From positions 1 to 63,614 of the forward strand of contig JBNGIQ010009143.1 in NCBI GenBank assembly GCA_049999765.1: a stretch of DNA of 63,614 bases, given 5' to 3'. Of the stretch, positions 31,064 to 42,190 are shown piece by piece (the first letter of the stretch is position 1; every line of letters begins with the position of its first letter). Below the pieces are notes generated by a model. That model made no database searches and was not told the DNA's origin. It saw only the letters and a list, made by a program, of their open reading frames with translations. This DNA comes from Phaeoceros laevis. Its lineage: Eukaryota > Anthocerotophyta > Anthocerotopsida > Notothyladales. The translations under genes and the position numbers were made by a program.

Positions 31064-32984
31064 CACCTTTAACCATGCAGCTTCGATCTTCCCAGTAGGA
31101 CAAACGGTGGCCAGAGACAAACTTGCACTACCGCTTTTCAAATTGTTGTTTGACAGTCAGAGCCAAAGGCTCGGTACAGGGTGCAGTATCCCATCCAAGG
31201 TACCTGCAGGCGGCCACCGTTCGCTTTCTATCTCATCAAGGCAAGACTATAACTAGGTTGAAGCATAGCACAAACTTCCATGCCTGGTGAGCCCCTTTGG
31301 TTCTCACGTTAGGGCCAATTTTTGACTATGTGGATGCAAGTCTCACACTTTTTTACTTTCCTTGGCGGCCAAAAAAGGCAGTGCTTGCTAAAAGAGCAGG
31401 GAGGGTTCCTGATTGGAACCGCACCAACCTCCTGAAAACATACACTTGTATACCACAACCATCTGCAGGACACAACAACGGGATATCAAGCAATACAGAC
31501 CTCAAAAGCCAGGCCTTAAGCTGCCGAAAGTATGATGTAATGAAGTAACTTCTGGCTTGCCAAGCAAACTAGACTCGTAAACGGGTTCTATGAAAAGTGG
31601 TTGCAGACACGTCTAAAAGATTTAAAACAGAAACACGAGGACTAGCAGGCATGTTGTCCACCCATCCCCTAAAGGATAAGGAACATGACCCGTGGCCCGA
31701 ATGCATGCACGTGGCCCGCCCTTGCCCGTGGGGGGCCACGGGCATGCGGCATGACTTGGTCAAATCTAAAAGAAACCGCGACCCCCATGTTGGTGGGAAG
31801 GTTGGTTGGATAGGCCAAGAAAGTTCAAAACCATTAGGTTAAGCGCCACGGTCTTTGATCAGCTCCCAGATAGGGAGCCATCCATTTTGCTAGTTCCTTT
31901 TGCTCCTCCCTTTGGTTTGGCCAAGGGCCGCACAGCTGCCGCCTCGAGTCTTCCTGCTTCCCCTTCGGCTTTTCCTAAGGAACATGCGAGGGTTTGCACA
32001 TGGCCATAGGGATAGGGATGGCGCATAGCTCTGGGGTTTGGGCCTGGGGGTGCTGGGTTGCGCACAGCTCTAGGGTTAACGCATGTATGGGAGGGCAGGT
32101 CTAGTGACGTATAGTGATGAATAGCGTTCCTGGTAGCATGAGAGAGAGGGGAAGGTGTCAGCCAGAGGTGCGAGTTATCAATATTCCTTACACTTCAGGA
32201 GATGGGGTTGTTTAGAGTTGACATCTGAGAGAGGAGGCATATCCTCTGAATGGCACAAATGTGACTTTTGTAGCTGCACGTAGTACCATTATGACATGGA
32301 GAAATTTGTCTTGTGTCCTCACTGAATGAAGTCCTTTCCTTCCTCCCGCAAGCTAGAGTACGCCGACATTCCAAGCCTAAGATATAAGTTATTAAGGACA
32401 ACATGGTGTCCGGTACTAGTATCCGCGAGTATTATAAAATACTGTCATGCAGTCTACAATGCTGATGGCTGCAGCATTTAGGGCCGTTTGCTTTTGGCCC
32501 GAAATCCGAGCGAGAAATGCGCTCACGGGTTAAACATTTCATCGTAATTCATATGAACCCCAGCCCCGACTTGGGCTTTACCATGTAGGTGAGTAACAAT
32601 ACATTGAGCTCAAGCGACCAATCAGGTCACACGCCATTAAGGCGAGGAGCCTCTCAAGCCCAGAGAAATCCTAGTGTCAAAAATAGACTGAGGTTTTCTA
32701 GGGCCGGAGCGGCAACCCACGCCGCAACGGCAACCCACGCCGCAACGGCAACCCACNNNNNNNNNNCGGCAACCCACGCCGCAACGGCAACCCACGCCGC
32801 AACGGCAACCCACGCCGGAACGGCAACCCACGCTAGAGTCCAAAAAGTTAGTTTGTTTATTTGTGACATGGTAGGGTTTCCTCGAGGTCCGGGCTACATG
32901 CAAAACAGCCCTTAGCCCCATAGTCCATAGAGGCAGATGGATACAACTTTGCTGACCGATAAATCGATCCCATACGTATCTTAT
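31064..32984. other. Intergenic region without recognised genes
   Basis: No coding region supported. It includes a locally inverted GTGGCCCG/CGTGGGGGGCCACGGG tract near 31690-31745, some T- and C-rich sequence and the tandem repeat described separately. The right end is the target site of the hAT element. Confidence 0.4.
32709..32834 (+). repeat. 18-bp tandem repeat with assembly gap
   Basis: Repeats of CGGCAACCCACGCCGCAA, about three units either side of a 10-N run at 32757-32766. Units are nearly identical apart from GCCGGAA and GCTAGA near the right end. The fixed 10-N run marks unknown copy number. Confidence 0.9.
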
Positions 32985-32992
32985 CTATCCAT
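32985..32992. repeat. hAT target-site duplication, left copy
   Basis: CTATCCAT, identical to 41393-41400. Eight base pairs is the size diagnostic of hAT insertion. Confidence 0.92.
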
Positions 32993-33380
32993 CATGGTTG
33001 GAAATTGACCGGTTTAGCTATAAGGTTTTGAAGGTTACAGTTTATTCTTAAAGAATTTGGTGGAACATGATGTGCTACATACTTGACCTTTTTAAAAGAG
33101 CTACAAGACCATATAACTGAAACTTAGAAATTCCAATCCTTGACCTGTTTACATCCGAACAAAAAATTCATGACCGGTTTGAATTGATTCAAGGTGACTT
33201 GAGGATTCCCCAAGAAAAGGGTCAGGCTCCTGAATGGTTTGAACCGGTTTGAAAGGTAATAAACAATTTGAACTGTTTAAAAGGTCACAAATTGTTTTAA
33301 AGGTCATAAACTATTAAAAGGGTCAAGATAAATTTATAACAAAGTTCAAGATAAATAAGAAAGTTCAAAATAACATCTAT

Positions 33381-35463
33381 CTATCTTCTATCTTTTTTCT
33401 CCTTCCACAACTCAAAGATAACATCCCAATCGACTTCAGACAATGAAGGGCCATTGATGGACACCCGCATCAGATGCTCCAATGTGGAAGTGGTCATTCG
33501 AGATCTATCTCTAGTCTTAACACTATTTTGCTTGTGAAAGCTTCTTTCACAACAACCTATATTAATGGGAATGCACACTACAAGCTGCCATAACTTCCAC
33601 AATTCAGGGCATCTGTTGTACGAATTTGCATTGCTGCCAAATGAAAGAAAGGCCGACAACAAATCGTTGTTAGACTTGCAAGCACTTCCAAGGAAAGATA
33701 CAAACCTGGACAGCTCCATGCTGCATCTATCCTTGTCTACAAGGGGAGCAAATTCAACTTTACGTAGAGAGATCATGTTGCCAAACTTATTGAGTAAGGA
33801 TGTAACCATGTTGAGCATTGACTCAAACAGCATCACCAGCATATCTGCATAGATGAAACATAGAGGAAACCTGTTGATTCAATACAAAGGCATAATCTTT
33901 CAGAATTGCTCTGCATGCAACCTCTGTCATCTCACTATGATTTGAAAGATAAACTCCCCCATACATATCGAATTCAATATCAGCCAGAAATTCAGTCAGA
34001 CGTCTGCTATTATGACTGATGACATCACCACAGTAGGTTGCTCTAATGTCACCTTGCATACCAAGAACCATTGGTGCCACACTTGCCAAGTCAATATGAT
34101 CAGCCTGCATATACAAGTTCAACTCATTGAGCATTTCCAGTATATCGGCGAGAAAATGCAAGAGATACAAGTTCTTAAAGCAACACATCAATTACTGTAG
34201 CTTGTGTTTTTCGGCCTGAATAACCAGCATGATCAGAGCTGGAAGAGACCGACAAATGGAACTCATGGCCTGACCACAGCTTAACCAGCAAACATTGTGC
34301 ACACTTCCAACCCTAGTGCACTGCAAGTCCATCTCCACCTGCAGATTCGTAAGTGGGGTTGTTATCTTGGGACTTCTGTGAAGCAACTCATGCAACTTGT
34401 TTGCCATCTTGTCAAGACAAGCAAGGTCAGGAAACTGGTCAGATGTTTTAACGGGTGCCAAGGTAACTTTGTGTGCCATACAGTGCATTTGCAGTTGATG
34501 AGGACCCAATTGTTGTAACCTATAAGCTACATTCTTTGTTGCTGAACTCCGCATAACTGGAGCACCATCACTAGCAAATCCACCCATTTTAGCAAAGTGC
34601 AGGCCTCTAACTGTCACCACATGAGTAAGAGCTGTCATTAGAGTAGAATGACAGCCATCCTCTAAGGGCTGCGAGGCCAAAAATTCAGTGATAGGTCGAC
34701 CTGATCTCAAGTAAACTATGTACACAATAAGATGAGAGGTTTGAGAATGATCAGTACCCTCATCGATCAACAAGGAGAAAAACGAGGACTTCAGGAGGTC
34801 CTCACTTTGTTGCTGCATAATATGATATGAAATAACCTCGATATGTTTCTTGCAAGCAGCCCTGCTGACAAAAGTGCCATAAGCATTCTGGTTAAGCTGA
34901 AGTGGGGCATTAACTGCCTCTAGCAATCCTATAAGATGCTTATATGTTAGGAGACTGTGGTCACCATGTGCCACAAAGTAAGAGGTCTTCAACAAAGTGA
35001 AGATGTGTTTTTTCTTGTCATCAGCCTGTCGCATGACAGAAGCAGCCAAGGTCTGCTGGTTCTGATCAATCTTTGCATCCTGTTTCTTCAAAGCAAGTCC
35101 ATGAGCAGTGGTATTCTTATGCGCTGTCATGGCATTAAGCTGCATGACAGTGCTCCCTTTGTCTTGCAATGTCTTCCTGGTGGAGGATGTTTTTCCTCCA
35201 AACTCTAAACAGGTTTTGCAGAAAACACGATCCTTGCCATCTTCCCCTCGCTTCACAAACGCCCAAGGAAACACTTCTATCCACTGGTCCTTCCACGATC
35301 AAGGTGCGATCTTTGGCTTCTTGCTTGGATTGAATCGACGGTCAAGTCTGTCACGAAAAATGTTAGTCTCCCCGTCAGCTAGGTCAACAAGGTCAGCATC
35401 ACTTTGTGCAGGTGAAGCAGTCCTCGATGTTGCCCCCGCATCTGTCTGGTCCATACTTGCCAT
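33381..35463 (-). pseudogene. hAT transposase
   Basis: Would bind the TIRs and cut and paste the element. Start chosen at ATG 35463 (MASMDQTDAG). Order: disordered acidic N-terminus; zinc-finger-like VFCKTCLEFGG near 35215; RNase H-like core with FSLLIDEGTDHSQTSHLI (first Asp, near 34755) and GGFASDGAPV (second Asp, near 34575); and the C-terminal hAT dimerisation block with CCERSFHKQNSVKTRDRSRM near 33510. Three defects: TGA at 35296-35298 (CGA would fit), TAA at 34192-34194, and a frameshift near 33840. The frame is otherwise open, so decay is recent. Confidence 0.9.
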
Positions 35464-35809
35464 TGGAATCGTTTCACGATTTGGCAATCAGGAGGTAAGC
35501 AAAAACACTTTGCCCTTGCTCAAGAAACAAAAGCACGCGCGCAAAGCGACCCTCAAAGTCGCGCACGAAACGACCCTCAAAGCCGCGCGCGAAAAGACCC
35601 TTTCCGCATTTGGCACGGTGTTGGCACTGTCATGGTGGCGGCAAAAGGTCTAATTCACATTTGGCACGGCCGCGGCTTGGTCTACACTGGCAAAGTAGGG
35701 GTACCGGTATACTCATTCAAACCGGTTTAAATGGGTCCACCGGTTTATATTTGACCTCTACCTTTCTAGTAAAAAGGTCATTGACTTTTTTATCTCTGGG
35801 ATAAAGGGT
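35464..35809 (-). other. hAT 5' region upstream of transposase
   Basis: About 350 bp between the likely transposase start and Gypsy-3, presumably the transposase promoter and subterminal repeats. It includes CpG-rich near-repeats (AAGCGACCCTCAAAGTCGCGC near 35545 and its neighbour near 35570) and ACCGGTTT copies. Confidence 0.5.
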
Positions 35810-35814
35810 CGGGA

Positions 35815-36263
35815 TGTAAAGGACTTACCTGTGAGGTAACTAGGTAGTTACCTGAAGTAACTAGTGTGTTACTTGATATGTAGCTCTAGGGCTAGGTGTT
35901 GTGTATTGATAGGTTGGGATTTGGGCATGAGTTGAGTACAGACCCAAGTTAGGTCTGGGACCTAAGCTTAGGTCTGGCTCTCGAGCTCTGTCCTGGAAGA
36001 TTCCATTATAGCAAGAGTTTGAGTTGGCAACTGTCTGGAGTTCAAGAGATTGAGTTGGCAGATGCCCGGAGCTCTGGAGGCTCTTTGCTTGTACCTTGAT
36101 ATATAAAGAAAGGGCTGGCCCCGGTAGGGGATAGCAAGTCCATCTGCGTTGTAGCAGCTCTGGGCGGGACTTGGGGTCCTAATGCTGTGTATTGTGTGCA
36201 ATTGTGCTAATCATCTGAAGGAAAGTTCTAGGGGTAAATCCTCTTTAACCGAGGTCTGTCACA
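35815..36263 (+). repeat. Gypsy-3 5' LTR
   Basis: 449 bp with a TATA box (GATATATAAAG near 36097) and self-complementary CCTAAG/CTTAGG units around 35940-35970. Followed by the primer-binding site. Confidence 0.93.
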
Positions 36264-36265
36264 GG

Positions 36266-36277
36266 TGGTATCAAAGC
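36266..36277 (+). other. Gypsy-3 primer-binding site
   Basis: TGGTATCAAAGC, two bases after the LTR; initiator-Met tRNA type. Confidence 0.85.
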
Positions 36278-36305
36278 ACCTTCGAGATCTTTAGCAGTAG
36301 CACAG

Positions 36306-37402
36306 ATGGATGGGTTTCCGCTCGGCAGCCCTAGGCGGATATGGCCACTATTTCTAGAGATTGGTGTTGATCTCAATCAAGCCGCAACTCCACCGCCTGA
36401 GGATCAACAACCGCGAAAACCACTTCCGCACTGGTTGCGAAATGTTGTGCCTAGACCCCCGGTGACGCAGGCACCACTACCACCGCCGCCGCAGCCGCAA
36501 GTTCCTTTGCCGCCGCCGCTGCAGCAAGAGGTGCCTCTGCCACCGCCGCCACTTCAGTCACTGGCGTCACATGGCAATTCAAGTGTGGCAGAGCTCTTTT
36601 CACAATTTAGGAAAGAGATTGAGGAAAGTTATGTCAAGAGGAAACCCTCTAGACATGAAGAAACAAGGAATTCACAGGGCAGTCAGACACCCTTGTTTCC
36701 GACCCAACATGATGTCCGGGTGAAAGGACCAATTCCAAAAAAATACGGAGGAGCCAGAGACCCGAAGAAGGTCACATCATGGATCTACAGCCTGGAGTGC
36801 TATTTGAGCAATCTAGAAGTACAGGAAAAATTTTACATCAGCCATGTCTATCAATTTGTGAAAGACGATGCCGCAATTTGGTGGCAGACGCAACAAGATG
36901 AGATGAGACGTGGTGCAGATATACGCATCAAGGACTGGACTAGTTTCAAAGAAGCTCTAGAAGCCCGCTTCTTTCCATCTGACATAGATTTGTGGGCTAG
37001 AATACAGCTTGATGAAATCAAGCATGTCACCACGTTGAGGATTATGTCACCAAGTTCTCTTCTGCTATCATGTTGTGCACCAATATGAACAAGATTGATA
37101 GATTGTACCGGTTCTTGGCTGGACTCAAGCCTTGGGCGCGGGACAAGGTAGCAGAGAAAAATCCAATTGACCTACAGGAGGCCATGGCGATTGAAGACCG
37201 CATTGTAGAATACAAGCCAAAGTCGGATATAAAAAAGGATGAAAATCCTAACAAAAAGCGAAAATACAAATTCTTCCAACAGTCCAAGGAAACCGATAAA
37301 GGGAAGAAGAAGTTGACGGATGATTCTAAGTCTAGTAACACTCGTTGGAATTGTGGAGAAATTGGTCATTTTTTCCAAAGATTGCAAAAAGCCAAAACCT
37401 GA
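36306..37402 (+). pseudogene. Gypsy-3 gag
   Basis: Starts at ATG 36306 (MDGFPLGSPRR). The N-terminal third is proline-rich with repeats of PLPPPPQ (36470-36560). The capsid region follows with KKYGGARDPKKVTSWIYSLE and DDAAIWWQTQ near 36870. A 1-bp frameshift near 37035-37045 moves the frame; FLAGLKPWARDKV continues. The zinc knuckle near 37350 reads R-W-N-CGEIGHF: the first Cys of CCHC is Arg, and a T-run frameshift then cuts the second half (SKDC in the next frame). Confidence 0.88.
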
Positions 37403-40400
37403 GAAACCAAAAGAAGCACATATGGTGGAGGCTTCTGATCAAGAGATGGATACAACAAACGGGACTTCAGATCGAGGTCACGATCTTTTATTTGTGTCTG
37501 TCCATATGGTAGGCAAGAAAGAACCTATTTTAGTGGATCCCGGAGCCACTCATAATTTTCTCACTCCTGCAAAAGCCAAGCAACTTGGATTGTTTGTGTA
37601 TCACAAGCAGGAAGAGGATGACATCTGGACAGGGAAGGGACCACGAATGAAAACCATTGGCACAGTTCGTGATGTTCCTATTGAACTGGGCAAGTGGAAT
37701 GGTTTGCTTAATTTTACAATTGCAGACTTAGATCATTACGATGTGATTTTAGGACTAGAAGGGCTGAGAACTCTTAAAGTGATGGTGGATCTTGAAGATA
37801 GAAAACTTAGGTTCAAAGATCCCAAACTAGGTGAGGTGTCTTGCACTGCTAAGACCGCTCACAAAGCTTTATCCACTGTTCAGCTCTTGACAGTACTCAG
37901 CTCAAGCGTTGCTTGAGAAAGAATAAAGTACGGCTATTTTTGTTGTATGTTCGAGAGTTAGAGGATGGTTTGGAAATTTCCCAACCTCCTAAAAGCTCAT
38001 CTGTGGATGGACATCAACAGATCAAAGCATTGTTGCAAGAATTCCGAGACTTGACACCTACGGAATTACCACCCTTACCCCAGCACAGATCGGTAGATCA
38101 TAAAATAGATCTGGTGCCAGGAGCACAACCGCATGTGCAACCTCCTTATAGGTTATCACATGATGAGCTAAGGGAATTGAAATCTCAGCTCATGAATTTG
38201 CTGGAGAAGGGTTACATCAGGCCTTCGAAATCACCGTTTGGTGCACCAGTTTTGTTTACTCTAAAACTTGACGGTGGTTTCCGTCTGTGTATTGACTACA
38301 GAGCTTTAAACAAGCTCACTATCAAGAACAGGTATCCTTTACCAAGGATTGATGACTTGTTGGACAAGTTACAGGGGGCAAAATATTTTAGCCGCTTAGA
38401 CCTCCTTGCAGGGTATTACCAAGTACGCATCGCCGAAGGTGACGAATATAAGACTGCTTGTAGGACCAGGTATGGATCCTATGAATTTTTGGTCATGCCA
38501 TTTGGATTGACCAATGCTCCCTCTACTTTCAGCACTTTAATGAACAATATCTTTGTCGATTACCTCGATGAGTTTGTGGTCATCTACCTAGATGACATTC
38601 TAATATATAGCAAAACCCTCGAAGAGCATGTACAGCATCTTAGACTGGTGTTACAGCGGTCGCGGGAAAATCAGCTCTATATGAAGTTGTCCAAATGTGA
38701 ATTTAACAAAACATCCTTGAAATTCTTGGGCCACCTCATCACCCCGGAGGGGGTGACAGCAGATCCCGCAAAATTAAAAGCTCTGCAGGAGTGGCAGGCT
38801 CCACAGAACAAATTTGAACTAAGATCTTTCATGAGTTTAGCTACTTGGTACAGGACTCACGTCAAACATTTTTCTGGTATTGCAGCTCCACTGACAGAGT
38901 TAATGAAAGAAAACGTTCCATGGCATTGGAATGACAAAACTCAACAAGCCTTTGAAATTCTCAAAGAGAAAGTCAATTCTGCACGAGTGATGGCACTTTT
39001 TGATCCCAACAAAGATACTGAAGTGTATACAGATGCTTCAGATCTAGCCTTAGGAGGAGTGCTTATGCAAGAGGGTAGACCTATTGCCTTTGAATCTCGC
39101 AAGTTTCTAGATAGGGAACGCAGGTACCCATTACACGAAAAAAGGATGACTGCCTTGGTTCATTGCTTGAAGGTATGGAGACACTATCTTTTAGGCAAAC
39201 CTTTTGTTTGCTATACTGATAACATCAATACTTCCTACTTTTAGTCTCAGCTCAAGCTGAGTCCTAAACAAGCAAGATGGCAGGATTTCTTGGCTATGTA
39301 TGATGTTGACATTCAGTACAAGCCTGGTCGAGATAACCATGTGGTTGATGCATTAAGCAGGAAGCGGTGCTGTTATGTTTTCACTTTGAAGCAGACATTG
39401 CCTGCTGAAATTGCAGGCATTGGACAAGCGAGCACCACAGATTTGCATGACGACATCCGAGCAGGATATGCAAGTGATGATTTGTCAAAACAGCTTTGCA
39501 AGAGGCTGGAAGCCCTAACTCCAAGTTCAAAATGCAGGGTGGCTTGCTTTATTACAAGCAGAGACTTGTGATTCCACAAGTCCAGAGCCTTAGACAATTA
39601 TTAATGTCTGAAAATCATGATGCTCCAGCAGCAGGACATCGGAGCATCTCTAGCATATTATGCGCTCAAGAGGAGGTTCTTCTGGACGCATATGAAAGCT
39701 GATGTGACTAACTTTGTGCGCTCTTGTTTGTTGTGTCAATAGAGTAAGGTGTGTGTGTGTGTGTGACTATTTGAGTAAGGTTGAACAGGATAAGCTAAGA
39801 GGTTTGTTACAACCCCTTCCACCAGCTACATCACCTTGGAGATCTGTCACGATGGATTTCATCGTAGGGTTACCCTCTAGTGGTGGTCATACCGCGTTGA
39901 TGGTGGTGGTGGATAGGTTTACAAAAGCCGCACATTTTATTCCTACGAAGACCACAGTTTCTGCTAAGGAAGCAACTGTTTTATTTGTTCAGCATGTATT
40001 TAAACATCATGGTCTTCCTAGAACAATTATATCTGACAGGGATGGCAGGTTCACCAGCAAATTTTGGCGCGAGGTCATGAGATTGGTGGGAACCAAGTTG
40101 TTATTCAGCATATCCTTCCATCCTGAGACTAATGGTCAGTCAAAGAGGGTGAACAGATGTGTAGAGGAATATCAACGCCATTATGTTCAACATGATCTGA
40201 GAGATTGGAGCAAACATTTGTTCATGGCAGAGTTTGCTTATAACAACACTGTGCATAGCTCTATAGGTTTTAGACCCGTGGAGATGCATGGGATAGATGC
40301 CTTAGAGCCTTCTGGACTAATAATTCCAGAGGAGTTGCAAGAAGCTAGCAAGACTTCCAAGACCTTTGTGAATGATCTGCTCGAGGTGCAGAAAAGTGCT

Positions 40401-40900
40401 AGGCAGCATTTGGAAAAGGCTCAAGCGAGACAGAAGAAATATGCAGACTTAAAGCGCAGGAAACTGAGTTCCAGGAGGGAGATCAAGTATGGCTTCACCT
40501 AAAACATTTTCCTGTTCCTAAAGAAATGGTTTCCAAACTTATGCTAAGATATGGCGGACCTTTCCTCATCACTAAGAGGATTGGGCAAGGAGCTTACAAG
40601 CTATAACTACCAGACTGGCTACATATGCATCTTGTTTTCCATGTCTCTTTGTTGAAACCTTTTGTTCCAGGAGACGAGAGACGCAACATGGAGAGGAAGC
40701 GCTATGTTACTATGGCCAAGTCTCCAGATGGCTTACGAGAGGTAGAGACCTACCTTGAGGAAAAAGTCAACATAGTAAATGGTTGACCTGAGCCAAGTTA
40801 TCTGGTCAAGTGGAGAGATGTCGATACACCGACTTGGATCTCTCTGAAGGATCTACAAGATGGAATGGAGTATATCTTTTCCAAGTACCAAGGTCTTCGC
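37320..40900 (+). pseudogene. Gypsy-3 pol with chromodomain
   Basis: Protease has ILVDPGATHNFL near 37535 (Asp-Pro-Gly). [26 protein letters not shown] and [10 protein letters not shown]. RNase [15 protein letters not shown], then a TAG at 39242-39244 (CAG would fit) before SQLKLSPKQARWQDF. Integrase: MDFIVGLPSS near 39852, SDRDGRFTS near 40035, TNGQSKRVN near 40130 (here Lys where Glu is expected). A 31-bp GT-rich insertion (39749-39779) breaks the zinc finger. The chromodomain near 40740-40860 reads VETYLEEKV and SYLVKWRDVDTPTW. Stops lie near 40501, 40603 and 40784. Confidence 0.92.
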
Positions 40901-40933
40901 TGAGGACAGCGAATTCTAGTTGGTGGGGGAGTC

Positions 40934-41353
40934 TGTAAAGGACTTACATGTGAGGTAACTAGATAATTATCTGAAATAACTAATGTGTTTGATATCTAGC
41001 TCCAGGGCTAAGTGTTGTGTATTGATAGGTTGTGATTTGGGCATGAGTTGAGTACAGACCTAAGTTAGGTCTGGGTAAGTTAGGTCTGGGACGTAACCCA
41101 GACCTAACTTAGGTCTGGAGCTCAAGAGATCGAGGGNNNNNNNNNNGACGTAACCCAGACCTAACTTAGGTCTGGAGCTCAAGAGATCGAGGGCTGCCCC
41201 GGTAGGGGATAGCAAGTCCATCTGCGTAATAACATTAGGACCTCCATCTGCGTAATAACATTGGGGTCCTAATGCTGTGTCTTGTGTGCGATTGTGCTAC
41301 TCATCTGAAGGAAAAATCTAGGGGTAAATCCTCTTTCACCGAGGTCTATCACA
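40934..41353 (+). repeat. Gypsy-3 3' LTR with assembly gap
   Basis: Copy of 35815-36263 with internal rearrangement. The 47 bp before the 10-N run (41090-41136) are identical to the 47 bp after it (41147-41193). Confidence 0.9.
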
Positions 41354-41392
41354 CAGGATGGGTTTTTCCAAACCGGTCAATTTCCATCCACG

Positions 41393-41400
41393 CTATCCAT
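41393..41400. repeat. hAT target-site duplication, right copy
   Basis: CTATCCAT directly after the right TIR, matching 32985-32992. Confidence 0.92.
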
Positions 41401-42190
41401 CTATCTATCCCCGTGTAGAAACGACTGCCCGCTTTGTAAAATTTTCCTTTCGTGAGTCGATAGTGATGCACCCAACCTCTACTCTCCTACACAGGAACCC
41501 GCCTAGCCACGCGATGACATGGGAAGTTTATTTCCAGTGATTGACTGACGGGGTACTGGTTCCCTGCAGACACTACGACACTTCCAATAAACTCAATACC
41601 ACAAGATGGTTAAAATCCAATCAGGACCAATAAATTCTTCTACATCCTAATGAATGTAACCAACCGTCCTGCCCTGTCCTACAAAACAGCACCTGCTCCA
41701 ATTGAGCATAAGAATAGATGCAAAGAAATGGCAATGTACCCGAGATTTCTAATATTCATAACTGCAAATCTCCCCCACTCACTTCACCTGTACATTTTGC
41801 GGCGAAACACCAGGCTTAGCCCACAAAAGTGCGTAAGCTAATAAAGCCTGGGATCTACCCCCCAATCAAACACGCCGATACATCTATATAGAGCTTTTTA
41901 CAGACCTACCCGCGGCTCTCAGATACTTTCCACTTCTAGGTCCTTAATTTATGTACGGAAATTCTTCTAAAAACTCTGCAGAAGCGTACTTCCATGCTGC
42001 TGCAAGAACAGCTGCAGCAGCTGTCCAAAATATACAGATCACAACCTGTGGTTTCCTCTGGAGACCTGAGAAAGTTGCAGGCAACCACATCCATGTACAG
42101 ATTCAACGTAACTGAACAGCACACCTGTTTGAGCGACCCATGTTCGATCCATTACCCTGAAGTGCATTGTGAGCCATGGTGTCCAACATT
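41401..42190. other. 3' flank of the Mei2-like gene
   Basis: No gene seen. The part next to 42190 should hold the 3' UTR of the minus-strand Mei2-like gene. I cannot fix its polyadenylation site. The rest separates the gene from the hAT target site by about 0.8 kb. Confidence 0.45.

Larger units (their letters stand above)
35815..41353 (+). mobile_element. Gypsy-3, chromovirus inserted in the hAT element
   Basis: LTRs 35815-36263 and 40934-41353 begin TGTAAAGGACTTAC and end TCACA. Primer-binding site TGGTATCAAAGC at 36266-36277 and a purine-rich tract GGTGGGGGA just before 40934. Flanking pentamers CGGGA (35810-35814) and CAGGA (41354-41358) differ by one G/A and are read as a target duplication with one CpG decay. 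Gag, protease, RT, RNase H, integrase and chromodomain are present. It belongs to a different family from Gypsy-1, -2 and -4. Confidence 0.94.
32993..41392 (-). mobile_element. hAT DNA transposon carrying nested Gypsy-3
   Basis: Terminal inverted repeats of about 23 bp (32993-33015 and 41370-41392) share the core TGGAAATTGACCGGTTT and are flanked by the exact 8-bp duplication CTATCCAT. The minus strand encodes a hAT transposase. Subterminal copies of ACCGGTTT occur at both ends (about 33165, 33230-33250, 35722-35745), likely transposase-binding sites. Gypsy-3 splits the left-over 5' part between transposase and right TIR. Without Gypsy-3 the element is about 2.9 kb, a normal autonomous hAT size. 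The transposase gene is broken. Confidence 0.95.

Noticed and set aside
32709-32834. CRISPR-like array
   Set aside because: The repeats are contiguous 18-bp units without unique spacers, in a eukaryotic context.
33565-33852. Plus-strand ORF of 95 codons in the hAT region
   Set aside because: It is the antisense shadow of the hAT transposase C-terminal region, which has clear family motifs on the minus strand.
35108-35653. Plus-strand ORF of 181 codons over the hAT 5' region
   Set aside because: It overlaps the transposase N-terminus in antisense, has no recognisable motif and uses low-complexity Lys/Ala repeats from a CpG-rich tract.
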